Shown: positions 9,627 through 16,950 of the stretch, in pieces
How positions within the stretch are numbered: position 1 is the first letter of the stretch
Layout: each line of letters opens with the position of its first letter
Assembly: GCF_000011065.1 (NCBI RefSeq)
Contig: NC_004663.1
Span: 310,001 to 374,000 of the forward strand
Origin: Bacteroides thetaiotaomicron VPI-5482
Lineage (GTDB): Bacteria; Bacteroidota; Bacteroidia; Bacteroidales; Bacteroidaceae
Direction: 5' to 3'
Length of the DNA stretch: 64,000 nt
Program-made: the position numbers and the translations under genes
Notes under the pieces: model-generated
What the model was told of the DNA's origin: nothing
Seen by the model: the letters and a program-made list of their open reading frames with translations, nothing else
Databases searched by the model: none

Positions 9627-11744
9627 ATGAAATGCTTTAATAAACTAAAAGCCGACTATGCAGTTTTGCTGTCATTCATTTCCTGTATGTTTTTTATGGG
9701 AAGCTGCAACATTGCTTATCAATATGATATCGAAAGCGGGACAGAGGATGATACCGCCGATTCTACCAATGTAACCATAGTAACAGGTGAAGGAATCGAT
9801 GTCAGTATGTATGAAAGTGCCCGTGTTTTTCCGGGTTTGGTAGATACTTTAGTCGATAATACTGTCAATACACTGCTTGCGCTTGATTTAAGCAAGAGAT
9901 ACATTCCTGCATACGATCTTGACGTGCAACAAGTTCCTCGTCCGATATACAGCACCGGGCTTTATGCCGGAGCAGGTGAATTGATTACTATAACCATTAA
10001 TGACAACACTATGGGGTTGACGGTTATCATCGGTTCTCATTTAGATGATTTGACGGATATTTCTCCCTACTTGCGTTTGCCGGTAGTTACTACTTCGAAG
10101 CAACTGTTCCCGGGAAAAAACACCATTCGTAATCCTTTGGGAGGCATGATATGGATCGAAAAAAGCAAGGATGTGAATGGTAGTGCGGATTTTGTTATGG
10201 AGATTAACGGGGCTTATCGTTCGCCTGATTTTATTGTCGGTTCTACTGATGTAACAGCGTGGGTTGAGCAGTTGCGTACAACGACTGTACCGTGGCTCGA
10301 GTTGCGTGGCCGGCATGTCGCTTTTTCCGTTCAGCGTGAGCGATTATTGGATATGATAAATGATGATCCTATCATTGCTGAAAAGATGCCGAACACACTG
10401 GAAGCATGGGACAATGCTGTCGAGACCTATTATTATAACTATTACAGTTTGCAGGTTGGGGCACAGGATTTTTCAATGCGTGCTCCCGATTTTCCTGAGC
10501 GTGTGGTGCTGGATGTGGAGTTGTTGGACAATCTGTATATTCGTAATGCCGATTATGGTGTAGTGGCATTGAATACAAATTATCTGTTGAATGAGCTGGC
10601 TAGCTATCAAACGTTGAAATCCGGTAATTCTGTTGCTATTTTTAATGCGTTATATAGAAATTACTCTTTCAGAGATATAAAATCACCCTGGTGGAGCGAA
10701 GTATCTGATGCGGTAAAAGCAATTCCCCTATATCGCATGGCTGAGAAAGGATTAAGAGAGGATGGGTATCCGATGGGACCGATTTTCCCGGAAGAAGGCA
10801 GTAGCATTGCGGAGCAATTCCCCAAAGCATTGGCATATGCAGATACCGATAGTAGCCGCTGGTTTGTATCTGATATAAAGTCGGAAGTACGGCCGACATA
10901 CGCATTGGCAAGCCTCGTTCAATTAGCTAACTACAAAGATGACGATTGGGCTTTTTATATAGAGTTGAACCGTATGATTAAAGATAAAATTTCCATAGAT
11001 CATTCTACTTCTACCTATTTCTTTAAGGCTTTATGTGACTATTTTAAGGAAGATTTTTCACCATTCTTTGAGCATTGGGGCTATTCGCTGACAGACGAAG
11101 CCCGTAGTTATGCATCGAAATATCCGCTGATGGATAAAGCCATATGGAAATACTCGCCTCTGGCAGAAAATCCATCAAGTGGTGTGGTTGATTTCCCAAG
11201 TAACGGGTATCACTACCGTCATAATCGAGCTGACTGGGAGATTTATGCACTGGATGCAAATGGAAGCGATAACTTTAATTCAGGGCAGTCGCCGGACCGA
11301 TTGTTGGACAGCGACAAATCAACAGGATGGACTTCATATTACAACAACGATACAAGTACTCCGCCACTTCCGTATTATTTGTTTATTGATATGAAAGAGA
11401 CGACAGATGTTAATGGTGTATTTCTGGCTGGCAACAACTCAGACTTTGCGGCAACTAAGCTGATTATCGAGACTCCTGTCAATCAGGATATTATTAATGA
11501 TCCGCTTGACGAAAATATAGTTTGGAGGGAAATTGTGCAGATTGATTCCATTGCACATCCCGAGTTGCCCAATATTAAAAGTGAGGGTTTCTATGATTTT
11601 CCGTCAAAAGAACAAGTGAGATATCTGCGTATAAAACTTCCTGAACCTAATCGTAATGATAACTGGAATGAAACAGATATGTCTCGTTTTAGGTTCAGAG
11701 TACAGTCGTTTACCGAGTTTGGTACATTTTATTATAAACCGTAA
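9627..11744 (+). CDS. M60-like (enhancin-type) lipoprotein lacking HEXXH, with C-terminal F5/8-type domain
   Basis: A 705-residue lipoprotein (MGSC lipobox, Cys27). Residues about 105-450 follow the M60/enhancin-like pattern: TGLYAGAGELITI, then GSHLD, then NPLGGMIWIE, then MEINGAYRSPDFIVG, and VPWLELRGRHVAFSV, all landmarks of that family. The family's zinc site HEXGH is absent from the whole protein: by eye alignment it falls where IFNALYRN (about 338-345) stands, although a following Glu in WWSEVSDAV may match the third ligand. Residues about 560-705 look like an F5/8 type C (discoidin) module (DRLLDSDKSTGWTSYY, LFIDMKETTDVNGVFLAGN, VRYLRIKLPE). M60 proteins act on mucin-type glycoproteins; this one is more likely a binder. 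Small gaps on both sides mark operon membership. Confidence 0.75.
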   Translation: MKCFNKLKADYAVLLSFISCMFFMGSCNIAYQYDIESGTEDDTADSTNVTIVTGEGIDVSMYESARVFPGLVDTLVDNTVNTLLALDLSKRYIPAYDLDVQQVPRPIYSTGLYAGAGELITITINDNTMGLTVIIGSHLDDLTDISPYLRLPVVTTSKQLFPGKNTIRNPLGGMIWIEKSKDVNGSADFVMEINGAYRSPDFIVGSTDVTAWVEQLRTTTVPWLELRGRHVAFSVQRERLLDMINDDPIIAEKMPNTLEAWDNAVETYYYNYYSLQVGAQDFSMRAPDFPERVVLDVELLDNLYIRNADYGVVALNTNYLLNELASYQTLKSGNSVAIFNALYRNYSFRDIKSPWWSEVSDAVKAIPLYRMAEKGLREDGYPMGPIFPEEGSSIAEQFPKALAYADTDSSRWFVSDIKSEVRPTYALASLVQLANYKDDDWAFYIELNRMIKDKISIDHSTSTYFFKALCDYFKEDFSPFFEHWGYSLTDEARSYASKYPLMDKAIWKYSPLAENPSSGVVDFPSNGYHYRHNRADWEIYALDANGSDNFNSGQSPDRLLDSDKSTGWTSYYNNDTSTPPLPYYLFIDMKETTDVNGVFLAGNNSDFAATKLIIETPVNQDIINDPLDENIVWREIVQIDSIAHPELPNIKSEGFYDFPSKEQVRYLRIKLPEPNRNDNWNETDMSRFRFRVQSFTEFGTFYYKP

Positions 11745-11755
11745 ATTTATATCAG

Positions 11756-13528
11756 ATGAATAAACTATTAAATATTCTCACATACAGCTTGCTTGTTGTT
11801 TGTGTCCTGGCATTTAACTATGCTTGCACGGAATACGATACACCTGCTGAAATAGCAGACGATGGAACTATAGATACCGGCATATCTACCAAAATCCATC
11901 GTAAAGTATTATGGATAAATATAGATGGTGCGGTTGGTGAAGTGGTGAAGAACTCCCTTCCTGCCGATGGTGCCATTGCTAAGATGTTGAAAAATAGTAA
12001 ATATTCGTGGACAGGAGTTAGTGACAATCGAACCCTGTCTGTCGAGAGGAACGAAGACCCTGTAACGTGGGCAACCATGCTCACTGGGGTCATACCCGAA
12101 AAGCACAGTATAACCGATGAATCTTATACTGCTAATGTGGAGTACAATCCGAACAATCCGAATGAAAAGGTAATTCACTATCAAAACATTATTAGCTATA
12201 TTTCGAATAATGACGTGAATATGCTTTCATTGTGTGTGACACCTTGGGCGAAACTGAACAAAAATATGCTTAACAATGCTAAGACTACCATTACTTCAGA
12301 AAATGACGTTCAAACTCGGGATGTGGTTCTCAATCATATTGCGAATGAAGATTACACATTCATTCTGGCCGATTTTTCAGGAATGTTGGAGGCTGGGAAG
12401 AGTGGGGGATTCAAAGCGGACAACGCCGCTTATGTCAGTGCACTTAAAACTATAGACGGATACATTGGTGAATTTTTGTCGGCGATTGATGCCCGTGAGA
12501 ATGCATTTTACGAAGACTGGCTTATTGTTGTAACTTCCAATCACGGTGGATCGGCTGACGGTCGTTATGGTGGCACTTCGGAAGTGGAGCGTAACACGTT
12601 TGGTCTGTTTTACTACAATCATTATACGGAAAAACAATTGAATGGTAATAGACTATACGGTGCATATTTTGATTCTCAGAATGAATACAAGGCTGTCGTT
12701 TTTGATAGTATAGGTAAATATTATTCTTTAGGTATGGATGCATTTTCAATGGAGATCATAATGCGTATGGTTCCTAGGCAGGACGGTACATATAATGGTA
12801 ACAATTGGGATCGCATACTTGGAAAAGCCGGCTGGGGACTATATAGGCAGAGAGGAACTGTATCCATGAGAACAAATCCTAAGGAAGGTCCTGCTCTTGA
12901 GCAAGCTATTACCGGATACAATGATTCTAAATGGCATCACTATGGTGTTAGCATAAGTTCCGCTGCCTCCGGAAGGAGAAATTGGCTCATTACTTTAGAT
13001 GGTAAGTTGCAGGGATCTGGAACTACGGATACCCAAGGATTGGCTCCGGATTCAAGTCTTTTGGCGATAGGTGGTTATTCTGTACCAACTTCCTATTATA
13101 TATCGGAAGTACGTCTATGGAAAAAGGATCTTGCTGAAAGAGAATTTTTGCAACTATCGGGAGAAATTGATATTGAACCTTCTGGTGATATGCTCGGCTA
13201 TTGGAAATTCAAGCCAACAGAGCAACTTGAGAAATTAGAGGAGGATACATTAGTAATTAAAAATCAGATACAAGGTGGACTCAATATGTATTATATTAAA
13301 GATAAAACAAGCAGTTCTCCGGATATCGAACAGAAAGCTTCTGCCATGTTTGCAAATACATTGCCTACCAATGTCAATGCTGAAAGAATCTGTGTTGAGA
13401 ATACGCTGATAGTACCGCAAATTCTCTATTGGTTAGGCATCTCGGTGCCATCCACATTAGATGGATACGTGTTTATCAATAACTATGCGCTTTCAGAAGA
13501 ATGGCGCGAAGAGGTGGATACGGAATAA
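11756..13528 (+). CDS. Alkaline-phosphatase-like pseudo-enzyme plus LamG-type domain lipoprotein (DUF4983-like), copy 2
   Basis: A 590-residue lipoprotein (lipobox NYAC, Cys24), a paralogue of the product of 7784-9613 with the same domain order. The phosphatase-like part shows KVLWINIDGAVG (metal Asp, D58), PVTWATMLTGVIPEKHS (nucleophile segment, nucleophile Thr apparently replaced by Asp or Glu) and WLIVVTSNHGGSADG (DHGM-like site with Asp changed to Asn but His kept). A LamG-like domain follows (FSMEIIMRMVPRQDGTYNGNNWDRILGK...WHHYGVSISS...ITLDGKLQGSG...ISEVRLWKKDL), then a C-terminal tail. It keeps more of the metal site than copy 1, so residual activity cannot be excluded. Apparently the last gene of the Sus-like operon. 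Confidence 0.75.
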   Translation: MNKLLNILTYSLLVVCVLAFNYACTEYDTPAEIADDGTIDTGISTKIHRKVLWINIDGAVGEVVKNSLPADGAIAKMLKNSKYSWTGVSDNRTLSVERNEDPVTWATMLTGVIPEKHSITDESYTANVEYNPNNPNEKVIHYQNIISYISNNDVNMLSLCVTPWAKLNKNMLNNAKTTITSENDVQTRDVVLNHIANEDYTFILADFSGMLEAGKSGGFKADNAAYVSALKTIDGYIGEFLSAIDARENAFYEDWLIVVTSNHGGSADGRYGGTSEVERNTFGLFYYNHYTEKQLNGNRLYGAYFDSQNEYKAVVFDSIGKYYSLGMDAFSMEIIMRMVPRQDGTYNGNNWDRILGKAGWGLYRQRGTVSMRTNPKEGPALEQAITGYNDSKWHHYGVSISSAASGRRNWLITLDGKLQGSGTTDTQGLAPDSSLLAIGGYSVPTSYYISEVRLWKKDLAEREFLQLSGEIDIEPSGDMLGYWKFKPTEQLEKLEEDTLVIKNQIQGGLNMYYIKDKTSSSPDIEQKASAMFANTLPTNVNAERICVENTLIVPQILYWLGISVPSTLDGYVFINNYALSEEWREEVDTE

Positions 13529-13573
13529 TTTGACGAAAAAAGAAAACTTTGTTTGATGCTGGAATTAATGGAG

Positions 13574-13604
13574 GAGTATCGATTAAATATTTATGTCGGT
13601 ACTC
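13574..13604 (+). terminator. Possible terminator hairpin after the Sus-like operon
   Basis: The arms 13574-13582 and 13596-13604 are complementary (GAGTATCGA against TCGGTACTC, one G-T pair) around a 13-nt A/T-rich loop. There is no clean T-run directly after, so the call as a Rho-independent terminator is tentative. It lies 46 nt after the last lipoprotein gene. Confidence 0.4.
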
Positions 13605-13674
13605 TTCTCACTCAATTAATAAAGTTGTAATTAATATTTTAAATCAATCATAAAAGATATCTGTAAGAAATATT

Positions 13675-14427
13675 ATGAAAACAATTAAATTATCAATCCT
13701 ATTTCTTGTCCAGATACTATTACTTTCATGTAGCGAACAAGTGTATGTCGATGGCACTTCCAAGCAAGTTATAAAAAGAGATAAGATGATTACTCAAGCT
13801 ATCAGTCAACTTACACCCCAAAACAAACTGCTTGTAGAGGAGATTAATAAAAATGTTCAGGATACCATACTTGAACGATTAAACATGAATATTGCAGGGA
13901 GATGGAATGATTCATCCTTGTCCTTAACTTTGATGAAGTCCACTATAAAGTTTGTACCGGTTATTGATTCGCCTTCAAGATTATATTTAGTGAACGATTC
14001 AGAAAAGGTATTTAGAATTCCAGAAAAGTTTGCTTGTTTTTATGGGCAGAATGATAATGGGGAAACAATATATTTTTATGCTATATATCATGCTGAAAAC
14101 TTTATGAAAGACACGAATCCGAAAAGTTATTATCAAGGATATGTTGAAGTGTTTGGGAAGGAAGCTGCGGACAAGATGGTAGAAAGTAGTATAAAGAGGA
14201 CAGAAGCGGAAAGATGGGAAATTATGTCGTTTACACCGCAGAAAAATGAAACAAAGAAGTTTGAATATGCTAGAGAGCATTCTGATGATGGGACATTTTT
14301 TATTTTAACTCGAGAAAATACTTATCCTCATATATGTTTCTTTAAGGATAAAAAGCCTTATTATTGTTGGGGAGCAAATCAAGATGAATTGTCTATGGAA
14401 CCTTTGGAAAATTATTTGAAACCATAG
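13675..14427 (+). CDS. Hypothetical lipoprotein
   Basis: A 250-residue protein with a clear lipoprotein signal (MKTIKLSILFLVQILLLSC, Cys19). The mature part is mixed alpha/beta and rich in Lys, Glu and aromatic residues; I recognise no family motif. It lies 147 nt after the Sus-like operon and is probably transcribed alone. The IS256-family element follows about 30 nt after its stop codon, so the gene itself is intact. It is richer in A/T than the Sus genes, which could reflect a separate origin. Confidence 0.65.
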   Translation: MKTIKLSILFLVQILLLSCSEQVYVDGTSKQVIKRDKMITQAISQLTPQNKLLVEEINKNVQDTILERLNMNIAGRWNDSSLSLTLMKSTIKFVPVIDSPSRLYLVNDSEKVFRIPEKFACFYGQNDNGETIYFYAIYHAENFMKDTNPKSYYQGYVEVFGKEAADKMVESSIKRTEAERWEIMSFTPQKNETKKFEYAREHSDDGTFFILTRENTYPHICFFKDKKPYYCWGANQDELSMEPLENYLKP

Positions 14428-14540
14428 TTAATACGGAATAGTTCTGTATAATTTATCAGCCCTTCACCTTCTCTCTACATCCCTTATCAAATGGGGAGGG
14501 CGTAATCTGAACTCTGTCCCCAAACAATTATCTTTGTATT

Positions 14541-15758
14541 ATGGATAGAAACAGTGAAGAGTATCAGCAGATGCGTGACAAAGCGTTATCTCAACTGCGT
14601 AGTGGCGAATCGCTCACGGGCAAAGACGGAGCCTTTGGTCCGTTGCTAAAAGAGTTTTTAGAGGCCGCTTTAGATGGCGAGATGTCCTCCCACCTTGATG
14701 ATTCAGAGCGTCTTAAAGGCAATAAGCGGAATGGTCGTGGCAGCAAACGTGTCAAAACCATGGCCGGCGAGATTGATATCGTGACTCCTCAAGATCGTCA
14801 CAGCAGCTTTAGTCCTGAGATCCTTAAAAAGCGCGAGACGATTCTTGCGGACAACATGTCTTCCAAGATTATCAGTCTGTATGGTATGGGTTTGAGCCTT
14901 AGGGATATTTCCTCCCATATCGAGGAGATGTATGATGTTGAGATCTCCCACAACACCCTAAGTGAGATTATTGAACGCATAGTTCCCAAGGTGAAGGAGT
15001 GGCAAAGCCGCCCCCTGGAATCAATGTATACCATTGTGTGGCTTGACGCAATGCACTACAAGGTGAAGGATGGTGGTCGTACCGAAAGTCGAGCTGTCTA
15101 TAATGTTCTGGCAGTCAATAAAGATGGCCATAAAGAACTGATAGGCATGTATGTATCAGAAAGCGAAGGGGCTAATTTCTGGCTGAGTGTCTTGACCGAC
15201 CTGAAAGCACGTGGCATGAAAGATGTTCTGATCGCTTGCATTGACAATCTCACGGGATTTGCTGAAGCAATCAGCACTATTTTTCCTGAGGTAATCATCC
15301 AGAACTGCGTCATACATCAGATTCGCAATTCATTGAAATACATAGCCTCAAAAGATCAAAAAGAGTTTATGGCAGATTTGAAAACAGTCTATCAAGCCCC
15401 TAATAAAGATTTAGCAGAGCTCAACCTTGATAAACTACAAGATAAATGGGGTAAAAAATACCCTGTTGTCTTGGAATCATGGCGACGAAACTGGGATAAT
15501 CTATCGGCCTATTTTGCTTATGATGAGCATATCCGAAGACTGATTTACACAACTAACGCCGTCGAGGGCTTCCACCGTCAAGTACGAAAGGTGACCAAAA
15601 CCAAGGGTGTCTTTCCCAATGACATGGCATTGATGAAGTTGATCTACCTGGCTGTGATGAACATCTCCAAGAAATGGACGCAACCGCTCCAGAATTGGGC
15701 GTTAACTGCCGGGCAACTACGAATCAAGTTTGGAGAGAGAATGCCTCTGGCGATATAA
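14541..15758 (+). CDS. IS256-family transposase (DDE type)
   Basis: A 405-residue transposase of normal length for the Mutator/IS256 family. Visible landmarks: an N-terminal segment KDGAFGPLLKEFLEAALDGEMSSHL with the following NGRGSKRVKTMAGEIDIVTPQDR stretch; the central GMGLSLRDISSHIEEMY; the first catalytic Asp in VWLDAMHYKVKDGG; the second in VLIACIDNLTGF; and the C-terminal Glu in TTNAVEGFHRQVRKVTKTKG. It appears intact with no frameshift. It moves the element by a cut/copy mechanism typical of its family. The start ATG at 14541 follows a TTTGTATT stretch that may contribute a promoter. Confidence 0.93.
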   Translation: MDRNSEEYQQMRDKALSQLRSGESLTGKDGAFGPLLKEFLEAALDGEMSSHLDDSERLKGNKRNGRGSKRVKTMAGEIDIVTPQDRHSSFSPEILKKRETILADNMSSKIISLYGMGLSLRDISSHIEEMYDVEISHNTLSEIIERIVPKVKEWQSRPLESMYTIVWLDAMHYKVKDGGRTESRAVYNVLAVNKDGHKELIGMYVSESEGANFWLSVLTDLKARGMKDVLIACIDNLTGFAEAISTIFPEVIIQNCVIHQIRNSLKYIASKDQKEFMADLKTVYQAPNKDLAELNLDKLQDKWGKKYPVVLESWRRNWDNLSAYFAYDEHIRRLIYTTNAVEGFHRQVRKVTKTKGVFPNDMALMKLIYLAVMNISKKWTQPLQNWALTAGQLRIKFGERMPLAI

Positions 15759-15794
15759 CCCATTTCCCCTTTTTTGCTTTTCAAACGCAAAGAA

Positions 15795-15873
15795 AAGGTA
15801 GTTCCCGGATGTGAGCAAGGGTATATAAACGGCTCATTCTTCGCCGCCCTTGCACACATCCAAAAACTACCTT
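15795..15873. repeat. Long imperfect hairpin downstream of the transposase
   Basis: Outer arms AAGGTAGTT (15795-15803) and AACTACCTT (15865-15873) pair perfectly. Inside them GGATGTG/CACATCC-like and GCAAGGG/CCCTTGC segments also pair, giving a long interrupted stem. It lies between the transposase stop and the right end of the IS, so it may terminate transcription of the transposase or be part of the element end structure. Confidence 0.6.
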
Positions 15874-16007
15874 AAGAAGCATTTGTAAATCCAAAAAGAA
15901 AAAATTATATTTGTTGTGATTTAAAAGAAATAGAAACCAGACAGAGTTTAAATTACACTCCCCAAATGGGGAAGAGCGGGTGAAGGGCTTCCTGTTTCAT
16001 GGCTCTT

Positions 16008-16649
16008 TCATTGTTCTTTATATTTTAAATCCACCGATACCCTGTAATTACCCGGAACCGGAGTATATATCGGTTGATAGATCGTCCCTTTATTTTGCAA
16101 TTTCTTTTCTGCCATTAACCTCTTGATATGGCGATATGCAGTGATTTGTGTCATTCCGCAGAGATATTGAAAATCTTTCCGGGTGATAATCTGATTTTCA
16201 GCAAAATATTCAGTTAGTTTCATGTCTATTTCTACTTCTGATAAATTGGCGGAGTGCGGTCTGATTTTAGAACGCTGGAATTTCATGTGACACAATTCCC
16301 CTTTCAATTCTTTATCAGCTTTAAACTTTATAGCTTTCAATTTTACCCGGTGCACACGTTTGTCTTTCGGGTTACGTATTTCTTCTTCGCAGGAAAGAGT
16401 GACCTGAAAGAATCCTAATCCATCGACATGCACCTTTTTACCTTCCAGGAGGCACTGAGCTACTTCATTTTTCAGTTCTTCCAAGGTTGAAATAATGTCC
16501 GATACTCTTAATGTGGAGCGATCATGGATGCGATAAGCCAGTTTCTCGGTATTGACGGTCTCAAAACTTACCGGACGGGCATGATAACGCGTCTTGTTCT
16601 TTTTCTCCTTTGGCATCGGAGTCTTATATAATTCAAATTGTACTGCCAT
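16008..16649 (-). CDS. HU-like DNA-binding protein with C-terminal winged-helix-like region
   Basis: A 213-residue protein. Residues about 1-130 match the HU-like (HU/IHF superfamily) proteins of Bacteroidetes: MAVQFELYKTPMP, an STLEELKNEVAQCLLEGKKVHVDGLG helix/turn and the beta arm FFQVTL...VHRVKLKAIKFKADKEL. Residues about 145-190 (EYFAENQIITRKDFQYLCGMTQITAYRHIKRL) look like a helix-turn-helix. Unlike plain HU (about 90 residues) it could bind specific sites. It is transcribed away from a VirE-like gene, an arrangement common in Bacteroides genomes. The intergenic region has an array of palindromes that this protein might recognise. No activity has been shown here. Confidence 0.75.
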   Translation of the reverse strand: MAVQFELYKTPMPKEKKNKTRYHARPVSFETVNTEKLAYRIHDRSTLRVSDIISTLEELKNEVAQCLLEGKKVHVDGLGFFQVTLSCEEEIRNPKDKRVHRVKLKAIKFKADKELKGELCHMKFQRSKIRPHSANLSEVEIDMKLTEYFAENQIITRKDFQYLCGMTQITAYRHIKRLMAEKKLQNKGTIYQPIYTPVPGNYRVSVDLKYKEQ

Positions 16650-16700
16650 TTCTGCTTTATCTTTAAATGATTTCTTGTTTTTAGTGCTGATATTTTATAC

Positions 16701-16805
16701 TTATCATTACTATGATAAGATCTTATCACAATAATGATGTTATTTTATCATAGTAGTGATAATATCTTATCACATTGGTGATAAATATAATTTGTCGGTG
16801 ACAAA
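16701..16805. promoter_or_regulatory. Array of palindromic operator-like sites at 22-bp period
   Basis: Sites follow TTATCA-N6-TGATAA: 16701-16718 (perfect), 16723-16740 (right half degenerate), 16745-16762 (perfect) and 16767-16784 (perfect). Their starts are exactly 22 bp apart. A fifth dyad, TTTGTC-GGT-GACAAA (16791-16805), has a different core but its centre continues the 22-bp phase. The array lies between the start codon of the HU-like gene and its predicted promoter, so it would form the initial transcribed region, a typical repressor position. Confidence 0.8.
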
Positions 16806-16833
16806 GATAAGGTTTAATAGTATGATAAACAAG
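16802..16833 (-). promoter_or_regulatory. Predicted Bacteroides promoter for the HU-like gene
   Basis: On the minus strand the -7 element is TATCTTTG (16802-16809), a perfect match to TAnnTTTG. Twenty nucleotides upstream is CTTG (16830-16833), one change from the -33 TTTG. Transcription would run left through the palindrome array into the HU-like gene. The -7 box overlaps the fifth dyad, so a protein bound there would block the promoter. Confidence 0.6.
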
Positions 16834-16950
16834 AAATGATAGGATATTAATGATAAGTCTGGTTTTCAAAAAATGAATAGGATGAAAAGTTGCAAATGGC
16901 TTTTTTTTGATATTATATTCGCATCCATTAATCATAAAAAAAAGAAGAAA

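Larger units (their letters stand above)
14458..15989. mobile_element. IS256-family insertion sequence (boundaries approximate)
   Basis: One transposase gene (14541-15758) is enclosed by inverted repeats. The outermost pair is 11 bp (AGCCCTTCACC at 14458-14468, its complement at 15979-15989). A longer inner pair, GTAATCTGAACTCTGTC near 14502-14518 against the complement of GTAATTTAAACTCTGTC near 15940-15956, matches at 15 of 17 positions and looks like a true terminal repeat. Both sides also share AAATGGGGA around the ends. I could not find a clean 8-9 bp target duplication, so the ends may lie at the inner or the outer repeat. Confidence 0.7.

Noticed and set aside
15795..15873. The hairpin as an integron attC site
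   Set aside because: No GTTRRRY/RYYYAAC pair, no integrase of the integron type and no cassette next to it.
14458..15997. An 8-9 bp target-site duplication around the IS
   Set aside because: The bases outside the outer repeats (AATTTATC and TCCTGTTT) do not match; the shared AAATGGGGA does not fit both ends cleanly.
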